Below, piece after piece: positions 1-9,522 of a stretch of 35,563 bases of DNA. The notes beneath the pieces were generated by a model that was not told the origin of the DNA, searched no databases, and worked only from the letters and a program-made list of their open reading frames with translations. How positions within the stretch are numbered: the first letter of the stretch is position 1; each line of letters starts with the position of its first letter. A program made the position numbers and the translations under genes. This DNA is from Parcubacteria bacterium DG_74_1. GTDB lineage: Bacteria; Patescibacteriota; Minisyncoccia; Minisyncoccales; DG-74-1. Location of the stretch: NCBI GenBank assembly GCA_001303125.1, contig LJNE01000002.1, positions 1-35,563 on the forward strand, read 5' to 3'.

Positions 1-391
1 TTTTCTTTTTTTCCAATTCTTTAAAATAGGCTATCCTCTTTTTCATTATTTCAAAATTGGTAAAAGTTCCTCCTAGCCATCTTTCTGTCACGTAAGGCAA
101 GGCTAGCTCTTGAGCAAAAGCTTCAACAAGGCTTTTAACCTGGACTTTGGTACCAATTATCAACAAAATTTTGTTATCCAGAACTAATTGCTGAATGAAC
201 TTCAAGGCTTCTTCTAGTTTCTCTTTTATCTTTTCCAAATCGATAATATGAATAGTATTTCTTACACCAGCTAAATAGGGTATCATTTTTGGATGAATCT
301 TAGAAATTTTGTGTCCAAAATGAAGGCCAGCTTGAGCCATCTCCTCAGTGTTAATATCAAAACCAAGTTTTTTCTCCTTTGTTTCTGGCAT
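1..391 (-). CDS. rpsB: 30S ribosomal protein uS2 (partial, C-terminus off the window)
   Basis: Read directly from the minus strand; it is absent from the ORF track because the frame runs off the left edge. The translation starts MPETKEKKLGFDINTEEMAQ and contains the uS2 hallmarks GLHFGHK and ERWLGGTFTNF. About 130 N-terminal residues are present. uS2 bridges the head and body of the 30S subunit and is assembled late. The start is ATG at 391. A promoter with TTGATT, a 17-bp spacer and TAATAT lies about 22 bp upstream and gives a short leader. No clear SD is seen. It is divergent from rpmE. Confidence 0.93.
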   Translation of the reverse strand, partial: MPETKEKKLGFDINTEEMAQAGLHFGHKISKIHPKMIPYLAGVRNTIHIIDLEKIKEKLEEALKFIQQLVLDNKILLIIGTKVQVKSLVEAFAQELALPYVTERWLGGTFTNFEIMKKRIAYFKELEKKK

Positions 392-412
392 ATAAATAAA
401 TTCAATTTAATA

Positions 413-441
413 ATATTATCAAAATCTAAAAAACAAATCAA
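413..441 (-). promoter_or_regulatory. promoter of rpsB
   Basis: On the minus strand, TTGATT (436-441) and TAATAT (413-418) are separated by 17 bp. The predicted transcription start leaves a leader of roughly 15 nt before the rpsB ATG. It lies back to back with the rpmE promoter. Confidence 0.55.
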
Positions 442-444
442 GGG

Positions 445-473
445 TTGCTTTCCCTGATAATATATTGTAATAT
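445..473 (+). promoter_or_regulatory. promoter of rpmE, near-leaderless
   Basis: TTGCTT (445-450), a 17-bp spacer and TAATAT (468-473). The ATG of rpmE is at 482, only 8 bp after the -10 box, so transcription probably begins within one or two bases of the start codon. No SD can fit. Confidence 0.55.
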
Positions 474-481
474 TACACTAT

Positions 482-691
482 ATGAAAAAAGGTATCCATC
501 CCAAGTACTACCCAAACGCTAAGGTTAAATGCGCCTGCGGAAACATATTTACCGTTGGTTCAACCAAAGAGTTTATTGAGATTGAAATTTGTTCAAAATG
601 TCATCCTTTTTATACTGGTAAAGAAAAGATTATCGACGCCTTAGGCAGGGTTGAAAAATTCAGAAAAAGATTGGCAAAGAAGAAGAAATGA
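482..691 (+). CDS. rpmE: 50S ribosomal protein bL31
   Basis: 69 aa, the usual bL31 length. It has the zinc-binding form with CxC near residues 17-19 (KCACGN) and CxxC near 37-40 ([10 protein letters not shown]), followed by the conserved HPFYTGKEK region and a basic tail. bL31 bridges the central protuberance of the large subunit to the small-subunit head. The next gene is prfA, an arrangement found in many bacteria. The start is fixed by the family and by the promoter immediately upstream. Confidence 0.95.
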   Translation: MKKGIHPKYYPNAKVKCACGNIFTVGSTKEFIEIEICSKCHPFYTGKEKIIDALGRVEKFRKRLAKKKK

Positions 692-748
692 GTGATACTA
701 GTTCACGAATAGAATATTAATTATACGAATATTGGTATCGTCTTGTTT

Positions 749-1801
749 ATGCCCGATATTACGGAAATAAAAAAGGAATATAATGAGGTTCTACAACAGC
801 TCGCTGACCCCGAGCTGATTTCTGATAGGGACAAAAGTGATAACCTAATGAAAAGAAAAAATTATCTTGAAAAAATTATTAACAAGGAAAAGGAAATTAA
901 GGACCTAGAAAGTAAAATTGAAGAAAATAAAACAATTTTGAAATCCCAAGAAGAAAAAGAGCTTTTTTCTCTAGCCGAAACCGAGATAATTCAACTAGAG
1001 GAAAGGAGAGAAATATTGGAAGAGGAATTAAGAAAATTTTTATCAGAATCTCAAGAAAAAAATTGCACCGTTAAGGCGGTAATTATAGAAATCAGGGCGG
1101 GAGCCGGGGGAGAAGAAGCGTCTTTATTCGTTGCTGATCTTTTTAAAATGTATTCAAAATATGCTAACCTTCAAAACTGGGAAGAAAAGCTTTTAGATTC
1201 CCGACCAAGCTCTTTAAATGGTTTTAAGGAGATCGTTTTTGAAATTTCCGGCAATGAAGTTCTTTCAAAAATGAAAACAGAAGCTGGGGTCCACCGTGTT
1301 CAAAGGATACCGGCTACCGAAAAATCGGGCAGGATTCATACTTCCACAGTTTCTGTAGCGGTATTGCCAAAACCTCAAAAGGGGAAAATCACCATCAACC
1401 CCGGTGAATTAAAGATTGATACCTACAAATCTTCGGGTCCGGGCGGCCAATATGTCAACAAAAGAATGACAGCCATAAGGATTATCCATTTGCCCACGGG
1501 TTTAGTGGTTACTTCACAAACAGAAAGAAGTCTTCAGCAAAACCGGGAAAATGCCTTAAGTATTCTGGAAGCAAAACTTTTAGAAAGAAAAGAAATGGAA
1601 GCAACCGTTAAAATGGGTCAAGAAAGAAGACTGCAAATTGGCAAGGCCCAGAGAGCAGAAAAAATAAGAACTTATAATTTCCCTCAAAATAGGGTCACCG
1701 ATCACAGAATAAAAAAATCCTTCCATAATATAGAAGAAATCATGGAAGGCAAACTGGAACCGATAATAAGAGCCCTCTCGTCAGCCGTGATTAAGGAATA
1801 A
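749..1801 (+). CDS. prfA: peptide chain release factor 1
   Basis: RF1 recognises UAA and UAG and releases the finished peptide. The GGQ catalytic loop is visible as SSGPGGQYVNK, and the stop-codon-reading tripeptide is PAT in RVQRIPATEKSGR, the RF1 form rather than the SPF of RF2. The N-terminal coiled region and ~350-aa length are normal. The track starts at a TTG (743); ATG at 749, giving MPDITEIKKEY, is the better start and has an extended -10-like TGGTATCGT about 10 bp upstream. The 3' end overlaps the convergent downstream gene by 11 bp. Confidence 0.95.
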   Translation: MPDITEIKKEYNEVLQQLADPELISDRDKSDNLMKRKNYLEKIINKEKEIKDLESKIEENKTILKSQEEKELFSLAETEIIQLEERREILEEELRKFLSESQEKNCTVKAVIIEIRAGAGGEEASLFVADLFKMYSKYANLQNWEEKLLDSRPSSLNGFKEIVFEISGNEVLSKMKTEAGVHRVQRIPATEKSGRIHTSTVSVAVLPKPQKGKITINPGELKIDTYKSSGPGGQYVNKRMTAIRIIHLPTGLVVTSQTERSLQQNRENALSILEAKLLERKEMEATVKMGQERRLQIGKAQRAEKIRTYNFPQNRVTDHRIKKSFHNIEEIMEGKLEPIIRALSSAVIKE

Positions 1802-3167
1802 AAACCAAACGAAGACACTGGTCAGATATTGTTCCCTTGTCGATGAAAATTTGAAGACAGTTCGCTCGTTGTACGACGGTACTATCGTAAGCCAATAGGC
1901 CGGGCGCTCCAAAATATCTTCCGGCAGCCAACAATTCATTCGAAGCGGCACCCAAGTCGCGCAAATATAGGCCAGCTGCTAAAAATGAGTCGCGGACGCT
2001 CCAAGGATTTGCCGATGAGCTCCCAGTAATTGAAGAAACCCGATCTTTTATCAGCATCCAAGTAGAGGGGATAAACTGAGCCGGTCCCATAGCTCCTCCC
2101 CATCCGTAATTAGGACCCCTACCAACATCAATCCAACAGGAAACGGGGGTGCGAAGGGGGTCCCTCCCAAGTTCTTTAGTAATCTGTAAAAAAGCTGGTA
2201 AATCACGCGTAGGATTAATTCCGCGGGGAAATTGCCTGTTATTTGCAATATGATATGTTGTACCAGAATTCAGGTCCGCAAGATAACACTGCCCGACATT
2301 TCTTGCGAGAGCTGATTCTTGAGTAATAATTGATAAAAGAAGGGCCGGCCGCACCCCTGTTTGCTGTTGTGCCCATTTAGCTATTTCAAGTGCCTCGCCA
2401 AAAGTGGGCATCTCAACTTCTGGAATGCCGGCTAGTTGAAATATTCTTGCTCTAATCTCTGATGCTCGCTGCTCGCTGATTTCTTTCTGTTCAATGTACT
2501 GCTGGTGCTGGGCCTCAGTCATGCCCATTAACTTCTCTTGTTCTTTTCTGACGGCTTCCGATTCCTGCTTTTGATACGCTAGGGATCTAACTGTTTCTTC
2601 CAAGCTGTCTTTTTCTCCGCCTAATTTGCCCTTTTGCTCTTCTAGGCTAAATTTTAAATCTTTAATATTTCCAAGAAGCTCTTGGCTTTTTAAATTAAGG
2701 GTTTCTAAGGCCATCAAATTATCGAAGAAACCAGAAAGCGTTTCTTCGGAAAGTAAAACCTCAACTAAAGATTTTTGGTCTTCCTCATAAATAGTTCTTA
2801 ATGTTCCGGCTAGTTTTTTTCTCAAATCTTCAATTTTTAAAGAAGTGGTTTCAATTGAACCCTCGGTATCCTGAATCTGCAAGCCAAGATCCTTAATAAT
2901 TAAATTACTCCGGCGAATTTCCAGATCTAATTGGTTGATTTTACTTTTTAAGGCACTTATTTGCTGTCTTAGGCTTTGTATTTCAGTCTCGGTCCGGGTA
3001 ATGTCTTTTTCGTATTGTTTGATTTTTTCTTCCAGCTCTTTTAATTCTTTTTCCAGCTGTGCTCTTTCCTGCTCAGGAGTCATCTCCGCTAGGACAAAGA
3101 ACGACGGCAGAGCTACAGCTAATATAAGGGTCAGTAATAAAGCTATCTTTAGAATGCGAAGGGGCAT
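1791..3167 (-). CDS. secreted coiled-coil protein with C-terminal lytic transglycosylase (SLT) domain
   Basis: 458 aa. An N-terminal signal peptide (residues 1-28, hydrophobic run ending VLAE) is followed by a long charged coiled coil (about 30-245) of the CwlO/PcsB/EnvC type, then an SLT-like domain. Visible catalytic-domain motifs are LLLSIITQESAL, with the likely catalytic Glu in QES, and GGAMGPAQFIPSTW. Lytic transglycosylases cleave the MurNAc-GlcNAc bond of peptidoglycan. The four cysteines are all in the enzymatic half, which fits disulfides formed outside the cell. In other bacteria coiled-coil hydrolases of this shape are activated by FtsEX, and ftsEX is present at 26.7-28.3 kb; that link is inference. 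It probably follows rplY in the same transcript (32-bp gap). Confidence 0.85.
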   Translation of the reverse strand: MPLRILKIALLLTLILAVALPSFFVLAEMTPEQERAQLEKELKELEEKIKQYEKDITRTETEIQSLRQQISALKSKINQLDLEIRRSNLIIKDLGLQIQDTEGSIETTSLKIEDLRKKLAGTLRTIYEEDQKSLVEVLLSEETLSGFFDNLMALETLNLKSQELLGNIKDLKFSLEEQKGKLGGEKDSLEETVRSLAYQKQESEAVRKEQEKLMGMTEAQHQQYIEQKEISEQRASEIRARIFQLAGIPEVEMPTFGEALEIAKWAQQQTGVRPALLLSIITQESALARNVGQCYLADLNSGTTYHIANNRQFPRGINPTRDLPAFLQITKELGRDPLRTPVSCWIDVGRGPNYGWGGAMGPAQFIPSTWMLIKDRVSSITGSSSANPWSVRDSFLAAGLYLRDLGAASNELLAAGRYFGAPGLLAYDSTVVQRANCLQIFIDKGTISDQCLRLVFIP

Positions 3168-3199
3168 AAGTTAAAATTTCTAATTATTATAATTTATAA

Positions 3200-3853
3200 T
3201 TACTTATTTTCTTCAACTTCTTCCTCTGGCTTCTCCTCTCCTTCTATCTTCTCTACTTCCTCAACTTTTTCTTCTATCGGTTTTACTAATTCTTCCTCAA
3301 TTTTCTCAAGAGGCGAAACGAAAGCAACAATTTCTTCAGGATCTTTCAAAATTTTCACGCCTTCCGGCGCCCTCAAATCTTTAACTAAAACACGATCTTC
3401 AAAGGTTTCGAGGCTTCCGATATCTGTCTTAATCTCATGAGGAAGCTTTTGAGGCAAAGCTTTTATCTCAAGCTCGGAAATATTTTTAACCAAGGTTCCG
3501 CCTAACTCTTTTACCGCTATTGGTTCTCCTTCAAAAACTATTGGTACGGTCACCTCTACTTCTTCTTCAAGTCGCGGTTGGTAAAAATCAACATGAATTA
3601 GCTTTTCCTCTAGAGGATCTCTTTTTAGATCGTGGATTAAAACTAAAAACTTCTTTCCATTTACCTCCAAAGAAATCAAAGAGCTTTCTCCAGCTGTATT
3701 ATAAACCTTCTCAAAACTTTTATAGTCCAATTCTAAAGGTAGGGCTGATTTTATTTCGGGCCCATACAAAACCGCCGGCAAAATGCCTTTCTTTCGGAGA
3801 GTTTCCGTTTTTTTACCAAATTCTTTTCTAATTTTTGCCGATAAGCCTAGCAT
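3200..3853 (-). CDS. rplY: 50S ribosomal protein bL25, long CTC form
   Basis: 217 aa, the two-domain form of the 5S rRNA-binding protein bL25. The N-terminal domain has RKEFGKKTETLRKKGILPAV and LIHVDFYQ; the C-terminal beta domain starts near residue 95 (VTVPIVFEGEP). A strongly acidic Glu-rich tail of about 30 residues follows. The start ATG is at 3853. An extended -10-like TGATAAAAT lies about 15 bp upstream, so it may have its own promoter although fbp lies 46 bp upstream on the same strand. Confidence 0.93.
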   Translation of the reverse strand: MLGLSAKIRKEFGKKTETLRKKGILPAVLYGPEIKSALPLELDYKSFEKVYNTAGESSLISLEVNGKKFLVLIHDLKRDPLEEKLIHVDFYQPRLEEEVEVTVPIVFEGEPIAVKELGGTLVKNISELEIKALPQKLPHEIKTDIGSLETFEDRVLVKDLRAPEGVKILKDPEEIVAFVSPLEKIEEELVKPIEEKVEEVEKIEGEEKPEEEVEENK

Positions 3854-3899
3854 TACTCTGTTTTTATTTTATCATGAATTCATTCTTTAGATAGACAAG

Positions 3900-5009
3900 T
3901 TATTTAGATTTTTTAATAACGAATTTCTTTTCCAGTTCTTTAAGACTTGCCACAACTCCAGTGTATTCCAATTCAGACATAGACAGCATAGCTGCTCCAT
4001 AAAATCCTTGTCGCCGTATTTCTTCTGCTTTCCTAGAAACAGAATGTCTAACATAATCCCAGTAAGGATGGTCAAAAGCATCGGCTGGCTCAGTTAACTT
4101 GCCATCTTTTACTGAGAACCCTAAACAACTCACTACAGGTGGCCCGTCAAAAAAGGAGATAGCTGAATTTTTTTTAACCGGCATTAAAGGGCCAATATGA
4201 GAGCCACGCATAAATCCTGCGACATAAGGACCTATGGTGTAGGGAGATAGGACTTCGCCGGTGGCCGGGAAATCTTTCTGTGTCCTGATTAAAGCTACCG
4301 GATCATCCTTGCCAACGTACTTGCCGGCTATGTTATGGAGCCGAGTAGTACTAACTGATGCTGTCTGCTCTTTTGAGGCTCTTGACCAAATTGATTCTAC
4401 GACGAATCTACCAGGTTCCCGCAATAAAACAGCAATATCATAAATATTTTCTGGTGTATAAAGTTCAATAAATCTATCAGCTTTAGTATAAGCTACGTCC
4501 ATTATGACGAATTTGAATCCTTTTTTAATTTCTGGGGAAAGCAAAAGTCCGGCATTATGCATGGGATCGGCAAAGGTCAAATACAGAGAGAGATTGTAGG
4601 CGCCGGGCTCGGTTTTATCTGCAGCAAACATTAGAAAGGATTCGGCCGGTCTTTCCTCAATATCAAGCTCAGCTACCGCTGGACCCATACCCTTGACATT
4701 GCCCGTAAACCCCTCTTTGAGCAAATCTTGGCCGGCACCGTAAAGCCCTTGCGCTTTGGCAACTTTGGTACCGGCCACAAAAGCATCCCAGCAGAGCTTG
4801 TGAACCTTACTATCTAAGGTGCCTCTTTTGTGGGTACTCAGGATGGCAATATCATCCCCGGTGTGTCCAACATAATAGTCAATCAACAGTCCTTTGCCTT
4901 TTTCTTTGATATAATTTTCGACTGACTGCAATAACTTTTGGCTCGGTTTGATATGCCCGCCAATACTCCCAATGTCTGCTTTAATGATAGATAAAGTAAT
5001 TTTCGCCAT
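3900..5009 (-). CDS. fbp: class V fructose 1,6-bisphosphate aldolase/phosphatase (archaeal type)
   Basis: 369 aa, matching the bifunctional archaeal/thermophile FBPA/P family. This family condenses DHAP with glyceraldehyde 3-phosphate and dephosphorylates the product to fructose 6-phosphate, which makes the step gluconeogenic. Recognisable blocks are the N-terminus LSIIKADIGSIGGH, the metal-binding HTGDDIAI, the HNIAGKYVGKDDP region, GPYVAGFMRGSHIGPLMPV and the C-terminal LEYTG. It lies downstream of acs-ppsA on the same strand with a 121-bp gap. A promoter (TTGGCT, 17 bp, TATAAT) overlaps the ppsA 3' end and would give a leader of about 100 nt. Confidence 0.93.
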   Translation of the reverse strand: MAKITLSIIKADIGSIGGHIKPSQKLLQSVENYIKEKGKGLLIDYYVGHTGDDIAILSTHKRGTLDSKVHKLCWDAFVAGTKVAKAQGLYGAGQDLLKEGFTGNVKGMGPAVAELDIEERPAESFLMFAADKTEPGAYNLSLYLTFADPMHNAGLLLSPEIKKGFKFVIMDVAYTKADRFIELYTPENIYDIAVLLREPGRFVVESIWSRASKEQTASVSTTRLHNIAGKYVGKDDPVALIRTQKDFPATGEVLSPYTIGPYVAGFMRGSHIGPLMPVKKNSAISFFDGPPVVSCLGFSVKDGKLTEPADAFDHPYWDYVRHSVSRKAEEIRRQGFYGAAMLSMSELEYTGVVASLKELEKKFVIKKSK

Positions 5010-5130
5010 ATTTTTATTATCTTTACGCCATTAGAACCTTCATATTTCGAATATTCTTCTTAAATACAGAGTTTCTAACGGGATTTAAATTTAATTTTTG
5101 TTTGACCTTTTCATATATTATAATTATATC

Positions 5131-7506
5131 TTATTTCTTAATTTTAGCCAAAGTTAAAATGGTTTTAATGACCGTGTCGGGGTTCAAGGAAATTGATTCA
5201 ATCCCCTCTTTCATTAAAAATTTGGCGAATTCGGGAAAATCACTTGGTGCCTGACCGCAGATACCTATTCTTTTCTTCTTTTTCCTACAAATTTTTATCA
5301 CCTCGGCAATCATTTTTTTAATCGCTTCATTTCTCTCGTCAGAAATAGAGGCGATTTGAGCATTGTCCCGATCCACTCCTAAAGTTAATTGGGTCAAGTC
5401 ATTTGAACCGATGCTCATTTCGTCAAAAATCTCTAAAAACCTTTCGGCTAAAACAACATTAGAAGGGATTTCACACATCATACAGATCCTTAAACCGTCT
5501 TTTCCTCGTTCAATCCCTTTCTCTTTCATTAGCTTTAACACTTTTTCTCCTTCCTCTACTGTACGACAGAAAGGGACCTCGGGGATTATATTTTTTAATC
5601 CAAACTCCTCTCTGGCTTTTTTGATTGCTTGACATTCCATTTCAAAAGCGGGTTTAAATTTTTGATCGTAATATCTTGAAGCACCCCGCCAACCCATCAT
5701 TGGATTTGATTCCTCAGGTTCAAATAATTCTCCGCCAATGAGGGCTCTATATTCATTAGTTTTGAAATCCGAAAATCTGACAATGACCGGCTTTGGGTAA
5801 AAAGCAGCGGCTATTTGAGCGATCCCTTCGGCCAGTTTATCAATAAAATATTGATTTTTATCTTCGTAGCCAACGGTAATTTCTTCGATCCGGTTTTTAA
5901 GTTTTCCATCTTTTAAGGTTTTAAAATGATATAAAGCCAAGGGATGAATCCTGATTTTCTCCGCCAAGATAAATTCAATTCTGGCGAGACCCACTCCGTC
6001 ATTTGGCAAAAATGAAGTCTTGAATGCAATATCGGGAGCACCAATGTTAACCATTATTTTTGTTTTTAGGTTCGGAATCTTTTTTAAATTATATCTTTTA
6101 ACTTCAAAGGGGACTTTCCCTTCAAAGATTCTTCCGTTTAATCCCACCGTGCAATCTACGGTCACTTCCTGGCCACTTCTTAAAGTCCTTGTTGCTTCTT
6201 TTGTCCCCACTATTGCCGGTATACCTAACTCTCTTCCGATAATGGCGGCATGGCAGGTCTTTCCGCCTTCGTCGGTAACGATAGCCGAAGCAATTCTCAT
6301 AGCAGGAACCCAATCTGGGTCGGTCATTTTTGTCACCAAGACTTCTCCTTTTTTAAATTCTTCAATTTTAGAAACGTCGGCAATCACATGCACTTTTCCT
6401 TGACCAACTTTATTCCCAATGCTAATACCGGTTAAAACTGGCTTTTTTATTGTTTTTATTTTGTATTCTTCTAAAATTCTGGTCTCTGTCGGAGCATGAA
6501 CGGTCTCCGGTCTCGCCTGGACAATAAATAATTGACCTGTTTTTCCATCTTTGGCCCATTCAATGTCCTGAGGAAACTGATAATGTTTCTCAATTATCAC
6601 TGCCCATTTAGCTAGAGTCAGAACCTCTCCATCGGTTATAGAAAATCTCGCCTGGTCATTTTGAGAAACACTGACTTCTTTCAGCCCTCCAGTCTTTCCG
6701 TAAATATACTTTTTTGTTTTCCTCCCCAAATCCTTAATAATAATCGGCTTAAATCCTTTTTTCAGAGTAGGTTTGAAAACATAAAACTCATCGGGAGTAA
6801 TTTTCCCCTTAACAATCATCTCGCCAGCGCCAAAAATTGAGTTAATCAGAACAATATTGGGAAACCCTGTTTCGGTATCCAGAGTAAACATCACCCCCGA
6901 GGAAGATAGGTCACTTCTTACCATTTTCTGAACTCCCACAGAAAGGCCGAGCTTAAGATGAGAAAGTTTTTTTTCTTCACGATAGGCAATAGCCCTATCG
7001 GTAAAGGTAGAAGCAATAGATTCTTTTATCGCTTCTAACAAATTATTTTCTCCAGAAATATTTAGATAAGTCTCGAATTGACCGGCAAAAGAAGCGCCAA
7101 GTGTGTCCTCGGCAACCCCTGAAGTCCTCACCGCAACATCAGGATTTGAAACGTATTTCTTTCCCAGGTCTCGATAAGCATTAACTATCTCTTTCTTTAA
7201 ATCATCCGGAAATTCTCCTTTTAGGATGGCACTGCGAGATAGTTCCCCAGTTCTTTGCAGGCTTTTAATACTTCTGGGATTAAATTTTTGAAAAATATTT
7301 TTTAACTTTTTATCAATTCTATTACTCTTTAAATAATGCCAGTAAGCCGCGGTAGTCAAGGCAAAACCATCTGAAAGGTTAACGCCTTTCTTGATTAACT
7401 TAGAGAACATCTCCCCTAGAGAAGCATTCTTTCCGCCAACTAAAAGAATGTCTCTTTTTGAGATTTCTTTAAACCAAAGGATATATTTTTGTGACTTTTT
7501 AGTCAT
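5131..7506 (-). CDS. ppsA: phosphoenolpyruvate synthase (pyruvate, water dikinase)
   Basis: 791 aa, the normal PpsA length. It converts pyruvate and ATP to PEP, AMP and phosphate, the entry step of gluconeogenesis. The N-terminal ATP-grasp domain shows GGKNASLGEMF and ASFAGQFETYLN. The swivelling phosphohistidine domain has TDEGGKTCHAAIIGREL, with the catalytic His in TCHAA. The C-terminal PEP/pyruvate barrel has MCEIPSNV and IGSNDLTQLTLGVDRD. The ATG overlaps the acs stop by 8 bp (ATGACTAA), so the two are translationally coupled. PPDK was considered, but length and motifs favour PEP synthase. Confidence 0.94.
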   Translation of the reverse strand: MTKKSQKYILWFKEISKRDILLVGGKNASLGEMFSKLIKKGVNLSDGFALTTAAYWHYLKSNRIDKKLKNIFQKFNPRSIKSLQRTGELSRSAILKGEFPDDLKKEIVNAYRDLGKKYVSNPDVAVRTSGVAEDTLGASFAGQFETYLNISGENNLLEAIKESIASTFTDRAIAYREEKKLSHLKLGLSVGVQKMVRSDLSSSGVMFTLDTETGFPNIVLINSIFGAGEMIVKGKITPDEFYVFKPTLKKGFKPIIIKDLGRKTKKYIYGKTGGLKEVSVSQNDQARFSITDGEVLTLAKWAVIIEKHYQFPQDIEWAKDGKTGQLFIVQARPETVHAPTETRILEEYKIKTIKKPVLTGISIGNKVGQGKVHVIADVSKIEEFKKGEVLVTKMTDPDWVPAMRIASAIVTDEGGKTCHAAIIGRELGIPAIVGTKEATRTLRSGQEVTVDCTVGLNGRIFEGKVPFEVKRYNLKKIPNLKTKIMVNIGAPDIAFKTSFLPNDGVGLARIEFILAEKIRIHPLALYHFKTLKDGKLKNRIEEITVGYEDKNQYFIDKLAEGIAQIAAAFYPKPVIVRFSDFKTNEYRALIGGELFEPEESNPMMGWRGASRYYDQKFKPAFEMECQAIKKAREEFGLKNIIPEVPFCRTVEEGEKVLKLMKEKGIERGKDGLRICMMCEIPSNVVLAERFLEIFDEMSIGSNDLTQLTLGVDRDNAQIASISDERNEAIKKMIAEVIKICRKKKKRIGICGQAPSDFPEFAKFLMKEGIESISLNPDTVIKTILTLAKIKK

Positions 7507-9427
7507 TTTTTATTTTTTGTTTAATTCCCTCTACGCTTTCGGGATTAGCTAAAGTGGATAAATCACCTAATTCCTCTCCTGTAAATAATCTTTTTAGAAT
7601 TCTCCTCATAATTTTCCCGCTCCTTGTCTTTGGCAGGTCCTCAACCAAATAAATTTCTTTTGGCAAAGCAATGGGACCTATCTCTTTTCTAATCTGTTCC
7701 ACCACTTCTTTTTTAAAATGTTCTAGATTCTCTGCCCCTGTATAACAAATAAAGGCGACGGGTACTTCTCCTTTAATTTCGTCTGGGATTCCCACTACTG
7801 CTGACTCAGAAATTTCTGGGTGTTTATTTATGGCATTCTCTAGCTCTCCGGTGGCAACCCTGTGGCCAGCCACTTTAATCACGTCATCAACTCTGCCAAT
7901 AATGCGAATTAAGCCGTTCTCGTCTTTAAATGCTCCGTCAGAAGTAAAATAAGTCTCTTTACTATACTGGCTCCAATAAGTTTCTAAATACTTTTCCGGA
8001 TTTTTGTAAACTCCCCTCAATAACCCTGGCGTAAAGGGAGGCAATAAGACTAAGTTCCCTTCTTTTCCTGGTAGACAACTTTTTCCTTCATCGTCAAAAA
8101 TATCAAATTTTGTCCCCGGAAATGGTAAACCAGTAAAGGTTGGCTTAAAGGGACCAATTCCCGGCAAAGAGGTAATTAAAATTCCGCCTGTTTCTGTTTG
8201 CCACCAGGTATCAACAAGAGGACATCTCCCCTTCCCGACCTCATTAAAATACCAGAGCCAGGCCCCTTCATCAATCGGTTCCCCAACCGAACCCAATAAT
8301 CTTAATGTTTCAAATTTATAATCTTTAAGAATTTCTGTTCCGTATCTCTCAAACATCCTGATGGCCGTGGGGGCAGTATAAAAAATTGTTACTTTATGCT
8401 CTTCAATAATTTTAGCCCATCTGTCTGGCGCTGGAAAATCAGGAGCACCTTCAAAAATTAAGGTTGTTATTCCGTTGAGCAATGGGCTGTAGCAAGTATA
8501 AGAATGGCCCGTAATCCACCCCAAGTCAGAAGTACACCATAATATGTCCTCGGGATGAAAATCAAAAATCCATTTTCCTGTCCAGTATGCCTGAACCGTA
8601 TAGCCGCCGCAGTTATGAACAATTTGTTTTGGCCGGCCGGTACTTCCGCTAGTTGCTAATAAGAATAGTAAATCTTCTGAATCCATTATTTCTGCCTCGC
8701 ATTTAGTGTTTTCATCTTTAATTAATTCATCCCACCATAAATCTTTTCCTTTCTGCCAGGGGATTTCATTTACTGCTCGTTTTACGACAATTACCCTCTC
8801 AATTTTTGTTCCTTTAATTCCCTCGTCAGCACCTTGCTTTAAATTAATAATTTTCCCCCTTCTATAGTAGCCGTCGGCTGTTATTAAAATTTTAGCTTCT
8901 GAACCCTGTAACCGTATTTGTAAGGCAGAAGAGGAATAAGCTGAAAAAACTACCGTATGCACGGCCCCAATTCTAGCACAGGCAAGCATAGAAATTATTA
9001 TTTCTGGAACCATGGGTAAATATATTCCTACCCTATCTCCTTTTTTAATGCCTAACTTTTTAAGAGCATTGGCAAACTGAGAGACCAGAGAGAAAAGGTC
9101 CTGATAAGTGAAAATTCTGGAGGGCTGATCAGTCGGCTCAGGCTCCCAAATTAAAGCTGTTTTATCTTTTATTTTGTCCCAACCCTGAGGGCTACCTTCA
9201 AAAATACTTGAGGTAATGTTTATCTTTCCGCCCAAAAACCATTTAAAATAAGGAGGAGTGTGTTCAAATGGCTTTTGCCATTTTTTGAACCAAAAAAGCT
9301 CCCTGGCTAATTTCTCCCAAAATTTAACTGGGTTTTTTTCGCCTTCTTTGTAAATTTTTCTATCGTTTACCCAAGCCTTATTTTTGAACCTTGTGGTTGG
9401 ATAATATAAACCTCCTTTCTTAAGCAT
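7499..9427 (-). CDS. acs: acetyl-CoA synthetase, AMP-forming
   Basis: 642 aa, full length. It activates acetate to acetyl-CoA through acetyl-AMP. Adenylate-forming signatures are LATSGSTGRPKQIVH (P-loop), TWWQTETGG, and the C-terminal hinge and lysine in GRVDDVIKVAGHR and KTRSGKIMRRILK. The start ATG is at 9427, 50 bp downstream of the gap terminator, so acs begins a new transcript. AT-rich -10-like sequences (TATAAT, TATAAC) lie in the 45 bp before it. Together with ppsA it would feed two- and three-carbon units into central metabolism. Confidence 0.95.
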   Translation of the reverse strand: MLKKGGLYYPTTRFKNKAWVNDRKIYKEGEKNPVKFWEKLARELFWFKKWQKPFEHTPPYFKWFLGGKINITSSIFEGSPQGWDKIKDKTALIWEPEPTDQPSRIFTYQDLFSLVSQFANALKKLGIKKGDRVGIYLPMVPEIIISMLACARIGAVHTVVFSAYSSSALQIRLQGSEAKILITADGYYRRGKIINLKQGADEGIKGTKIERVIVVKRAVNEIPWQKGKDLWWDELIKDENTKCEAEIMDSEDLLFLLATSGSTGRPKQIVHNCGGYTVQAYWTGKWIFDFHPEDILWCTSDLGWITGHSYTCYSPLLNGITTLIFEGAPDFPAPDRWAKIIEEHKVTIFYTAPTAIRMFERYGTEILKDYKFETLRLLGSVGEPIDEGAWLWYFNEVGKGRCPLVDTWWQTETGGILITSLPGIGPFKPTFTGLPFPGTKFDIFDDEGKSCLPGKEGNLVLLPPFTPGLLRGVYKNPEKYLETYWSQYSKETYFTSDGAFKDENGLIRIIGRVDDVIKVAGHRVATGELENAINKHPEISESAVVGIPDEIKGEVPVAFICYTGAENLEHFKKEVVEQIRKEIGPIALPKEIYLVEDLPKTRSGKIMRRILKRLFTGEELGDLSTLANPESVEGIKQKIKND

Positions 9428-9473
9428 AGTTGTTATATTTTTTAATGAATATATTATAATTATAAATCAAATA

Positions 9474-9506
9474 AAAAAATGGGGCAACGCCCCAGGGGGT
9501 TTTTTA
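9474..9506 (-). terminator. intrinsic terminator after gap, probably bidirectional
   Basis: On the minus strand TGGGGC-GTT-GCCCCA is followed by TTTTTTTA. On the plus strand the same hairpin is followed by AGGGGG and TTTTTT. It closes the long nnrD-to-gap gene string and separates it from acs. Confidence 0.85.
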
Positions 9507-9522
9507 ATCTGCAGGCTAAACA

